Part shown: one piece after another, positions 32,103 to 38,226 of the stretch
How positions within the stretch are numbered: the first letter of the stretch is position 1
Layout: each line of letters begins with the position of its first letter
Source of the DNA: Oscillospiraceae bacterium
GTDB taxonomy: Bacteria > Bacillota > Clostridia > Oscillospirales > Acutalibacteraceae
Assembly (NCBI GenBank): GCA_015065935.1
Contig: SVPI01000019.1
Coordinates: forward strand, 1 to 38,226
Direction: 5' to 3'
DNA length: 38,226 nt
Translations under genes and position numbers: made by a program
Notes under the pieces: model-generated
Told to the model about the DNA's origin: nothing
The model's input: only the letters and a program-made list of their open reading frames with translations
The model's database searches: none

Positions 32103-32131
32103 ATATTACCACATTTTAACTTTAAATGCAA
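32103..32131 (-). promoter_or_regulatory. Promoter of the membrane protein gene
   Basis: Minus strand: TTGCAT (32131-32126) and TAATAT (32108-32103), spacer 17 bp. Confidence 0.55.
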
Positions 32132-32149
32132 TGAACAAACAATGAACTC

Positions 32150-32178
32150 TTGATTTAAAAAAGAAAAAAATGTATAAT
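32150..32178 (+). promoter_or_regulatory. Promoter of the ABC exporter gene
   Basis: TTGATT at 32150-32155 and a perfect TATAAT at 32173-32178 with a 17-bp spacer. Confidence 0.75.
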
Positions 32179-32208
32179 TATTATATATGTAAATACAAAG
32201 GTGTTTTT

Positions 32209-33960
32209 ATGAAAGAGAAAAAATCTGTTTTTGGAATGTTCAGCCGCTTTGTTCCCTATTTTAAACGCCACAAGGCAACGCTGATAATTGACCTTTTCTG
32301 CGCCGCGCTTACAACGCTGTGTGAGTTATTTTTACCAATGATTGTAAGAGAAATAACCCAGACTGTAACCGAAGGCGGTAACCTAACGCTTACTCTGATT
32401 TTTGGCTGTACAGGCTTTTACCTAGCCCTGCGAATTATTGACACTGCCGCAAACTATTATATGGCAACCTATGGTCACATTATGGGCACAAAGATTGAAT
32501 CGGAAATGCGGTATGACTTTTTTGCACACCTGCAAAAGTTATCCTTTTCTTATTATGATAACGCCAAGGTCGGAACACTTATGTCGAGAATTACCTCTGA
32601 CCTTTTTGACATTACCGAATTTGCCCACCACTGCCCCGAGGAATTTTTTATTGCAGGAATTAAAATTGTTTGTTCCTTTATAATTCTTTGCAATATGAAC
32701 CTTGTTTTAACCCTTATAATTTTCGCGGTTATTCCCCCATCGGTTTTGGTGCTTTCAATTTTTAGAAAGAAAATGAAAACAGGCTTTAGGGAATCCAGAA
32801 AACAGGTTGGCGAGCTTAACGCCGCGGTTGAAGACAGCCTGCTTGGAATCCGCATTGTTAAATCCTTTGCTAAGGAAGAATTTGAAAAGGATAAATTTGA
32901 CAAAAGTAACTCAAAATTCCTTGATATTAAATCAAAGGTTTATAAAATTATGGGTGCATTTCAGTCCTTTACCCGCCTTTTCGATGGCATAATGTACATT
33001 GTTGTTGTGGCGGCAGGCGCTTTATTCCTTTATTTTAAGCAAATTTCCGCTGCCGATTACATAGCCTACCTTATGTTCGTTACAACACTTACAACGTCGG
33101 TAAGGCGCCTTGTTGAATTTACTGAGCAGTTCCAGCGCGGTATGACAGGTATTGAGCGTTTTAACGAAATTATGGACATTGACCCCGAAATTACCGACAG
33201 CAAAAATGCAACCGCTCTAGCAAACGTTAAGGGCGAAATTGAGTTTAAAAATGTTTCCTTCCGCTATTCTCCCGAAACCCGCGATGTTATTAAGGATTTA
33301 TCCCTTACCATAAGCTCAGGCGAAAATGTTGCCATTGTTGGCCCCTCAGGTGGTGGCAAAACTACAATTTGTTCCCTTATCCCCCGCTTTTATGAAACAA
33401 GCGATGGCAAAATTACAATTGATGGCACCGATATTAAATCGGTAACGGTAAGATCCCTTCGAGAAAACATTGGCACCGTTGCACAAGAGGTTTACCTGTT
33501 TTCGGGCACAATTAAAGAGAATATTGCCTACGGTAAGGTAGGCGCTACCGATGAGGAAATTATTGAGGCCGCAAAATTAGCCGGCGCTCACGAATTTATT
33601 TGCGAGCTGCCCGATGGTTATGATGCCTATGTTGGTGAGCGAGGAATTAAGCTTTCAGGCGGTCAAAAACAGCGCATTTCCATTGCCCGCGTTTTCCTTA
33701 AAAATCCTCCTATTCTTATCCTTGATGAAGCCACAAGCTCTCTTGATAACGAAAGCGAGCTGCTTGTTCAAAAATCTCTTGAAAAGCTATCAAAGGGCAG
33801 AACAACTTTAACTATTGCACACAGGCTTACCACTATTAAGAATGCCGACCGCATTATTGTTCTCACCGAAAACGGTATTGAGGAAATGGGTAACCACAAA
33901 GAGCTTATAGGAAAGAATGGACTATACAGTGAGCTTTACAAGCTCTATTCTATGGAATAA
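32209..33960 (+). CDS. ABC-type multidrug/lipid exporter, fused membrane and ATPase domains
   Basis: A 583-residue half-transporter with six predicted helices (about 20-300) and a C-terminal ATPase (about 340-575), the layout of MsbA/LmrA-type exporters. Walker A 'GPSGGGKTTICSLIP', signature 'LSGGQKQRISIARV', Walker B 'PPILILDEATSSLDNES' and H-loop 'TIAHRL' are intact. A single gene suggests a homodimer. The cargo cannot be read from sequence. I chose the ATG at 32209 after AAGGTG; an upstream frame extension runs into the promoter. The neighbouring 72-residue gene follows after 12 bp. Confidence 0.92.
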   Translation: MKEKKSVFGMFSRFVPYFKRHKATLIIDLFCAALTTLCELFLPMIVREITQTVTEGGNLTLTLIFGCTGFYLALRIIDTAANYYMATYGHIMGTKIESEMRYDFFAHLQKLSFSYYDNAKVGTLMSRITSDLFDITEFAHHCPEEFFIAGIKIVCSFIILCNMNLVLTLIIFAVIPPSVLVLSIFRKKMKTGFRESRKQVGELNAAVEDSLLGIRIVKSFAKEEFEKDKFDKSNSKFLDIKSKVYKIMGAFQSFTRLFDGIMYIVVVAAGALFLYFKQISAADYIAYLMFVTTLTTSVRRLVEFTEQFQRGMTGIERFNEIMDIDPEITDSKNATALANVKGEIEFKNVSFRYSPETRDVIKDLSLTISSGENVAIVGPSGGGKTTICSLIPRFYETSDGKITIDGTDIKSVTVRSLRENIGTVAQEVYLFSGTIKENIAYGKVGATDEEIIEAAKLAGAHEFICELPDGYDAYVGERGIKLSGGQKQRISIARVFLKNPPILILDEATSSLDNESELLVQKSLEKLSKGRTTLTIAHRLTTIKNADRIIVLTENGIEEMGNHKELIGKNGLYSELYKLYSME

Positions 33961-33972
33961 AGGTGATTTATT

Positions 33973-34191
33973 ATGGCAAAACCTATTTTTAACAAAAAAC
34001 TCCACAAGGCTTGTAAATATTGTGAGCATTCCTCCCCTTCATCCTTTAACGATGAAATGATTTGCCGCCACAAGGGCGTTACCGAGCCTGATGACCACTG
34101 CTTAAAATACCGCTATGACCCCTTTAAGCGGGTTCCCGCAAAACAAACCCTCGATAAAAATTATACAAAAGAGGATTTTTCAATCGAATAA
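33973..34191 (+). CDS. Small Cys-rich protein of unknown function
   Basis: A 72-residue soluble protein. 'KACKYCEHS' (C-x-x-C), 'MICRHKGV' and 'DDHCLKYRYDPFKRVP' give four cysteines spaced like a zinc-binding or redox site. I have seen similar short proteins in related Clostridia but know no function. It follows the exporter gene by 12 bp with AAAGGTG, so it is co-transcribed, and a terminator follows it. Confidence 0.75.
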   Translation: MAKPIFNKKLHKACKYCEHSSPSSFNDEMICRHKGVTEPDDHCLKYRYDPFKRVPAKQTLDKNYTKEDFSIE

Positions 34192-34195
34192 AAAA

Positions 34196-34230
34196 ATAAA
34201 ACCCTGCAATTTAACATTGCAGGGTTTTTA
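34196..34230. terminator. Bidirectional terminator
   Basis: Stem AAAACCCTGCAAT / ATTGCAGGGTTTT with a 5-base loop and a T-run; ends the exporter operon and the convergent GH3-like gene. Confidence 0.93.
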
Positions 34231-35766
34231 TTATTTTGTAAGTCTGTCAATAATTGCATCGGCTGTGTACTTTGTGAAGCCGTAGGTGTTAATCATTGCA
34301 TCGGTAACGGCGTTAAATGTATAACTGAAATTGCAGTTAAAATAATCAATAAACACCGTGGGGGTTTTGAATTTTGTCCAACCCGACATCATGCTTCTCG
34401 CTCCAAGACCAACAAGCCTTGCTGTTTGAATAGCATAGGAGCCGCGTTCAATAACCGAGCAAACAATATAATCATATTCCCCGCTTTTGGCGTGCTGTGC
34501 CATTAAATAATCAGGGGGATTTTTAATAACATCAACATTTGTCAGCTTTTGGAGTTTTTCATTAACCTCCTCAGCACAGTCGTTGTTAACCTCCCAGTCG
34601 TTATAAAGAATAACGTGGAGAATTTTGCCGTCCTTTTTAAGCTTTAAGGGCAAAACATTTTGGCGGTCGCGAACAATTTTAGTTGCATTAACGGCAACAC
34701 GCTTTGCGGCGGCCTCGGCGGCTTCAACATCAATGTTAAGTTCCTCGTTTTGGGGAGCGTTCTCAAAATATTCCTTGGCAAAGCAGAGCATTCTGTAAGC
34801 GCGCAGTTTCAGTGTTTCAAGAGAAAGGTCACCCGCCTCAATGCACTTTTTCATTTCCTCAATATATTCATCGGTATCGCACATAAACAGCAGACAGTCG
34901 CCGCCAAGTTCAAGAAAACGACAACAGGCCTTATAAAGGTTCATATAACCCGAAAAACCGGTCATATTAACGGCATCGGAAACGATAATTCCCTCAAACC
35001 CAAGCTCACCGCGAAGCAAATCAACAAGGATTTTTTTAGAAAGAGAGCCGGGAGGATAAATTCCGTTTTCATCAGGGTCGTCGTAAGAAGGCAATGAAAT
35101 ATGACCCGGCATAACAGCCTTAACGCCCTTGTCAATAAGGGTTTTATAAACCTTGCCATAGGTTTTATCCCACTCGTCTTTTGAAAGAGGGTTGGTAGAA
35201 ACGGTTAAATGTTGGTCATCAAAGGGGAGTCCATCGCCGGGGAAATGCTTAATGGTAGCAATAAGACCGTTATCCTGGAGGCCATCAATATAAGCGCCGC
35301 TGTACTTAATAATTGTATCGGCATCAGCACCTGCAGAACGGGTGGAAACAATAGGACTGTTATAATTTGAGGCAATATCAACACAGGGACCAAGGGTCCA
35401 GTGGTAACCCGCTTCCCTTGCCTGCTTTGCGGCAATAACGCCCATTTCGTATGCATCCTCAACACTTCCCGCTTCTCCAACAGCGCGCATTGAAGGAAAT
35501 TTAACAGCGCCAACAATGGCGTTACCGGGGCCGCACTCCATATCAGAAACAATAAGAGCAGGATTTTCTCTGCCTCCATTAATTTCCTCGGTCATAGCGT
35601 TGGCCTCGGGAACGGTTCTCGGATGAAGGAAAACAGCGCCGGTTTTGGTGGGAGTAGGATATTCGGGCCAGATATAAGGGCAGATAATTGTCCTTAACAT
35701 ATCTTCGGTGGTCATTGCCTCAACCTTGGTTTTAAGTTCAGGATAATCTTTAATTTTATATTTCAT
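34231..35766 (-). CDS. Glycoside hydrolase family 3 N-terminal domain protein, copy 1
   Basis: A 511-residue protein with a GH3 catalytic barrel (about 30-340) and a C-terminal alpha/beta part. The family phrase 'TIKHFPGDG' (171-179) and the D184-x-H186 pair in 'DDQHLT' match the acid/base dyad of NagZ-type beta-N-acetylglucosaminidases, and D264 in 'IIVSDAVNM' is the expected nucleophile. No signal peptide is visible, so it should act in the cytoplasm, perhaps on imported or recycled glycosides. It has a close paralogue next door; both begin 'MKY-IKDYPELKT-VE'. Ribosome binding site AGGGTG. Confidence 0.85.
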   Translation of the reverse strand: MKYKIKDYPELKTKVEAMTTEDMLRTIICPYIWPEYPTPTKTGAVFLHPRTVPEANAMTEEINGGRENPALIVSDMECGPGNAIVGAVKFPSMRAVGEAGSVEDAYEMGVIAAKQAREAGYHWTLGPCVDIASNYNSPIVSTRSAGADADTIIKYSGAYIDGLQDNGLIATIKHFPGDGLPFDDQHLTVSTNPLSKDEWDKTYGKVYKTLIDKGVKAVMPGHISLPSYDDPDENGIYPPGSLSKKILVDLLRGELGFEGIIVSDAVNMTGFSGYMNLYKACCRFLELGGDCLLFMCDTDEYIEEMKKCIEAGDLSLETLKLRAYRMLCFAKEYFENAPQNEELNIDVEAAEAAAKRVAVNATKIVRDRQNVLPLKLKKDGKILHVILYNDWEVNNDCAEEVNEKLQKLTNVDVIKNPPDYLMAQHAKSGEYDYIVCSVIERGSYAIQTARLVGLGARSMMSGWTKFKTPTVFIDYFNCNFSYTFNAVTDAMINTYGFTKYTADAIIDRLTK

Positions 35767-35803
35767 TTTTTATGCACCCTTCCTGCATATTTTGTATACC
35801 TTT

Positions 35804-35832
35804 CTTATAACATAAATCAGCCATAAAAGCAA
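35804..35832 (-). promoter_or_regulatory. Promoter of GH3-like copy 1
   Basis: Minus strand: TTGCTT (35832-35827), 17-bp spacer, TATAAG (35809-35804) with a TG one base upstream (extended -10). It resembles the promoter of copy 2. Confidence 0.6.
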
Positions 35833-35850
35833 TACAAAAAACAGTTTTTA

Positions 35851-35886
35851 ACAAAAAAATTTCCGCAGGAAAATTCCTGCGGAAAT
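35851..35886 (-). terminator. Terminator of GH3-like copy 2
   Basis: Stem TTTCCGCAGGA with its complement and a short A-rich loop; on the minus strand a run of T follows, so it ends copy 2 before the copy 1 promoter. Confidence 0.88.
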
Positions 35887-35892
35887 TGAAAC

Positions 35893-37428
35893 TTATTTAA
35901 GCAGTTTATCTATTATCGCATCGCCTGTGTACTGGGTGAAGCCATAGGAGTTAATTAGGGTATCAACGCTTACCTTATAGGTGTTTCCAAAGTTGAAATC
36001 CTGATAACCAATAAACACAACAGGTGTTTTATAATGCATCCAGCCGCACATAAGGCTTCTTGTTGCAAGGCCGCAAAGGCGGGAGGTCTGGGTTGCATAG
36101 GAGCTTTTCTCTAAAACAGAACAAATGATATAATCATATTCCCCACTCTTAGCGTGGTTGGCAATTAGTTCATCCTTAGGATTAACAATGGTTTCAACCT
36201 TGGCAAACTTAGAGAGCTTTTCGGCAATTTCATCGGCCTCGGGGGTTTCGGGGAACCAATCGTTACGGAGCACAACATGAAGAATTTTGCTATCCTTATT
36301 AAGCTTTAAGGGCAGAGTGTTGTTGCGGTCGCGAACAACCTTAACAGCATCAACAGCAACCTCCTTTGCCACTGCTTCAGCGGCCTCAAGGTCAATTTCA
36401 ATTTTTTCATCTGTGGGGAATTTCTCGAAATATTCCTTAGCAAAGCAAAGCATTCTATAGGCCTTTGTTTTTAAGGTCTCAAGGGATAAATAACCCTCCT
36501 CCATACAGGCCTTCATTTCGCTGATATATTCGGGGGTATCGTGCATAAACAGCACGCAGTCGCCACCTGCTTCAAGGTAGGTACAGCAGGCCTTATAAAT
36601 GTTCATAAAGCCGCAGAAGCCGTTCATATTAACTGCATCGGAAACAATAAGACCCTCAAAGCCAAGTTTCTCACGAAGCAGACCGGTAAGTACATTTTTA
36701 GAAAGAGATGCAGGAGGATAAAGACCTCTATCATCTGTTTCATCAAAAGCAGGAAGCGCTATATGACCGGGCATAATTGCCATAACCCCGCGGTCGATAA
36801 GGGTTTTATAAAGCTTACCATAGGTTTCTTCCCATTCCTCTTTTGAAAGGGAGTTAACGCTGGTGGTAACGTGCTGGTCATCGGGAGCAACGCCATCGCC
36901 GGGGAAATGCTTAATGGTAGCAATAAGACCGTTTTCCTGTAGACCATCAATATAAGCACCGCTGAATTTAATATCTGTTTCAACATCAATGCCGGCACTT
37001 CTGATACTGGTTACAGGGTTATCCTTGTTAATAGCAAGGTCTATGCAGGGACCAAAGGTCCAGTGATAACCTGCCTGTCTTGCCTGCTTTGCGGCGATAA
37101 CGCCCATCTCATAAGCATTTTGAACATTGCCTGCTTCGGCAACAGCACGCATTGAGGGGAACTTAACTGCACCTACAATAGTGCCGCCGGGGCCACACTC
37201 CATATCAGAAACGATTAAAGCGGGGTTTTCTCTGCCATCGTTAATCTCTTTTGCCTTTGCAACGGCTTCAGCTGTTTCTCTGGGATGAATAAAAACCGCG
37301 CCGGTTTTTCTAGGTGTTGGAATTCCGGGCCAAACATAAGGGCAAATAATGGTTCTGAGCATATCATCAATACTCATAGTTTCTACCTGTGTTTTAAGCT
37401 CGGGATAATCTTTAATAACATATTTCAT
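35893..37428 (-). CDS. Glycoside hydrolase family 3 N-terminal domain protein, copy 2
   Basis: A 511-residue paralogue of the downstream gene; by eye about two thirds of residues are equal along the full length with no large gap. The same active-site parts are present: 'TIKHFPGDG', 'DDQHVT' with the D-x-H pair, and 'LIVSDAVNM' with the nucleophile Asp at 264. It also lacks a signal peptide. Separate promoter and terminator show that it is expressed independently of copy 1. The differences, for example 'WPGIPTPRKTG' against 'WPEYPTPTKTG', suggest a duplication long enough ago for changes in specificity. Confidence 0.85.
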   Translation of the reverse strand: MKYVIKDYPELKTQVETMSIDDMLRTIICPYVWPGIPTPRKTGAVFIHPRETAEAVAKAKEINDGRENPALIVSDMECGPGGTIVGAVKFPSMRAVAEAGNVQNAYEMGVIAAKQARQAGYHWTFGPCIDLAINKDNPVTSIRSAGIDVETDIKFSGAYIDGLQENGLIATIKHFPGDGVAPDDQHVTTSVNSLSKEEWEETYGKLYKTLIDRGVMAIMPGHIALPAFDETDDRGLYPPASLSKNVLTGLLREKLGFEGLIVSDAVNMNGFCGFMNIYKACCTYLEAGGDCVLFMHDTPEYISEMKACMEEGYLSLETLKTKAYRMLCFAKEYFEKFPTDEKIEIDLEAAEAVAKEVAVDAVKVVRDRNNTLPLKLNKDSKILHVVLRNDWFPETPEADEIAEKLSKFAKVETIVNPKDELIANHAKSGEYDYIICSVLEKSSYATQTSRLCGLATRSLMCGWMHYKTPVVFIGYQDFNFGNTYKVSVDTLINSYGFTQYTGDAIIDKLLK

Positions 37429-37461
37429 ATAACTGCACCCTTTCGCGTTATGTATAAGTAA

Positions 37462-37490
37462 TTTATAACATATTTTGCAAATTTAGGCAA
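37462..37490 (-). promoter_or_regulatory. Promoter of GH3-like copy 2
   Basis: Minus strand: TTGCCT (37490-37485), 17-bp spacer, TATAAA (37467-37462) with an extended TGT before it. Confidence 0.6.
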
Positions 37491-37534
37491 TAAATTATTG
37501 CAAAATTTTAAAAAAATAATTTACTAATCTTCGG

Positions 37535-37563
37535 TTGACAAAACGCTTGTTTCGTAATATAAT
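37535..37563 (+). promoter_or_regulatory. Consensus promoter of the tRNA-Leu locus
   Basis: Perfect TTGACA (37535-37540) and perfect TATAAT (37558-37563), spacer 17 bp, the only fully consensus promoter in the window. It stands about 18 bases upstream of the tRNA 5' fragment but about 200 bases upstream of the intact tRNA. Confidence 0.85.
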
Positions 37564-37587
37564 TGTTAGGTATCTTAATTTTAATAT

Positions 37588-37609
37588 GCGGATGTGGCGG
37601 AATAGGCAG
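37588..37609 (+). pseudogene. 5' fragment of tRNA-Leu
   Basis: These 22 bases equal the first 22 bases of the intact tRNA-Leu at 37775-37796 (acceptor 5' strand and most of the D arm). Eight bases before it are also the same, giving a 30-bp direct repeat. The match ends abruptly at the border of repeat element A. Confidence 0.9.
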
Positions 37610-37766
37610 TTTTTGACCGAGCGCACTCAGTGAGTGATGAAGCGAAGGGCAAAAAGGCGCCGCGGTCAAAACTTTTAGGCGCTACAAGCCGTTAAAAGTT
37701 TTGGGTACCGCAAGAGTAGCGTAGCGCGGCTGCCGTTCGTTTAGCCGCAATTGCTCATTTTTACAA
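37610..37766 (-). repeat. Structured repeat element, copy A
   Basis: On the minus strand it shares ordered blocks with copy B: CTCTTGCGGT-CCCAAA (37716-37700), CTTGTAGCG (37688-37680), TTTGACCGCGGCGC (37670-37657), CGCTTCATC (37644-37636) and GCGCTCG (37624-37618). Between blocks lie hairpins: AAAACTTTTA / TAAAAGTTTT around CTTGTAGCG, and ACTCA-C-TGAGT at 37625-37635. No protein-coding frame is convincing. Borders are set by the tRNA fragment and the leader of the intact tRNA. Confidence 0.8.
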
Positions 37767-37774
37767 TTTAATAT

Positions 37775-37861
37775 GCGGATGTGGCGGAATAGGCAGACGC
37801 GCTAGATTCAGGTTCTAGTGATAGCAATATCGTGTGGGTTCAAGTCCCTTCATCCGCACCA
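37775..37861 (+). tRNA. tRNA-Leu (anticodon CAG)
   Basis: An 87-base class II tRNA with encoded CCA. The acceptor stem GCGGATG pairs with CATCCGC; the anticodon stem CTAGA / TCTAG encloses loop TTCAGGT with anticodon CAG at 37809-37811 (reads CUG). The long variable arm GATA-GCAA-TATC is typical of leucine tRNAs. The T arm carries GGTTCAAGTCCC; its stem has one T-T mismatch and a G-T pair. A terminator starts at the last base. Confidence 0.96.
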
Positions 37862-37895
37862 AAGCACCCTACAAGAGTAGGGTGCTTTCTTTTTT
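37861..37895 (+). terminator. Terminator of tRNA-Leu
   Basis: Stem AAAGCACCCTA / TAGGGTGCTTT with a 6-base loop followed by a T-rich tail. Confidence 0.92.
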
Positions 37896-38030
37896 ATTCG
37901 GGACTTGAACCTTCGGTTCTTCCCCTCTTGCGGTTCCCAAACGCACGCTCACTTGTAGCGTGGCGTGGCGTTTGACCGCGGCGCTTCGTTTTGCTCGCTT
38001 CATCGTCCACAGGACGCGCTCGCAACCTCA
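37896..38030 (+). repeat. Structured repeat element, copy B
   Basis: Inverted relative of copy A. Blocks on the plus strand: CTCTTGCGGTTCCCAAA (37925-37941), CTTGTAGCG (37952-37960), TTTGACCGCGGCGC (37971-37984), CGCTTCATC (37996-38004) and GCGCTCG (38016-38022). The hairpins keep their place but have other sequences: CACGC / GCGTG around CTTGTAGCG and GTCC-ACA-GGAC at 38005-38015. At its start (37900-37911) lies an inverted copy of the 12-base T-arm sequence GGTTCAAGTCCC. Confidence 0.8.
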
Positions 38031-38081
38031 CCCTTCATCCGCACCAAAGCACCCTACAAAAGTAGGGTGCTTTCTTTTTTT
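38031..38081 (+). pseudogene. 3' fragment of tRNA-Leu with a second terminator
   Basis: This stretch repeats 37846-37896 with one changed base: the last 3' acceptor-side bases CCCTTCATCCGCACC, then the complete terminator hairpin with its T-run. Upstream tRNA parts are absent. The unchanged terminator should still stop transcription. Confidence 0.9.
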
Positions 38082-38226
38082 GTATAAAACAAAGCGTTCC
38101 TTTCGGGTGTTGGTCTTAGGGATAAATTGGTTTTTCAGATAAATTTGTATGCTTTCTCGTTGCAAAACCTTGTAAGACACAAAGTATTACGGCGGTTTCT
38201 TAACTTCGAAATCAAAGCAAATTTAT
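38082..38226. other. End of window, nothing recognised
   Basis: The last 145 bases after the second terminator contain no convincing reading frame, tRNA or strong hairpin. They may be upstream DNA of the next gene. Confidence 0.4.

Noticed and set aside
37960-38142. 60-codon open frame in the tRNA-Leu region
   Set aside because: It runs through repeat B, the tRNA 3' fragment and a terminator; the peptide is basic and low in complexity.
1-38226. CRISPR array, insertion sequence, integrase or prophage genes
   Set aside because: No regularly spaced direct repeats and no transposase, recombinase or phage structural protein were seen on either strand.

Overview
The window looks like chromosomal DNA of a spore-forming, low-to-moderate-GC clostridium, probably from the Ruminococcaceae/Oscillospiraceae side of Clostridia. 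The signs are a SpoVAD gene, a Phe-specific T-box leader on pheST, IreB, YhaM, RqcH and TrmK, an ispH-rpsA gene fusion that is typical of Clostridia, strong GGAGG-type ribosome binding sites and frequent TTG starts. This placement is inference from gene content; no marker was compared with a database.

Layout. Bases 1-2732 are a run of small accessory genes (end of an EamA transporter, rhodanese lipoprotein, Tag glycosylase, CPBP protease, TIGR04076 protein, ArsC/Spx-like protein). A lone spoVAD follows (2854-3858). Bases 3895-10049 hold an AraC-type regulator and an operon for a mannose-6-phosphate-isomerase-like fusion, a ROK-type kinase, a 630-residue protein I do not recognise, and a DJ-1/PfpI protein. 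Facing it is a nitrilase-GDPD fusion gene (10087-11685). Then come T-box-pheS-pheT, ireB, yhaM, a DUF1858 protein, trmK, rqcH and pgeF (11765-20310), and a polar amino acid ABC importer (20436-22636). The minus strand then carries baiN-like, cmk, plsC and ispH-rpsA (27270 down to 22694). The plus strand resumes with tyrA, pncB and a lipoprotein. Next are a large membrane protein of unknown function (minus), an ABC exporter, a small Cys-rich protein, and two tandem GH3-like paralogues (minus). The window ends in an unusual tRNA-Leu locus.

Most notable points. (1) The substrate-binding protein of the importer is circularly permuted: lobe 2 precedes lobe 1. (2) tRNA-Leu(CAG) lies between two inverted copies of a structured repeat, and outside those lie a 5' fragment and a 3' fragment of the same tRNA. 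Stem sequences differ between the two copies but still pair. (3) A 23-bp inverted repeat with one mismatch flanks the araC gene. One copy overlaps the araC -35 box and the other lies upstream of the sugar operon, which suggests one operator serving both. (4) The sugar operon combines a degenerate kinase-like domain fused to a phosphomannose isomerase, a ROK protein without its usual zinc motif, and an unknown 630-residue protein with an N-terminal CxxC. It may be an undescribed sugar-processing pathway.
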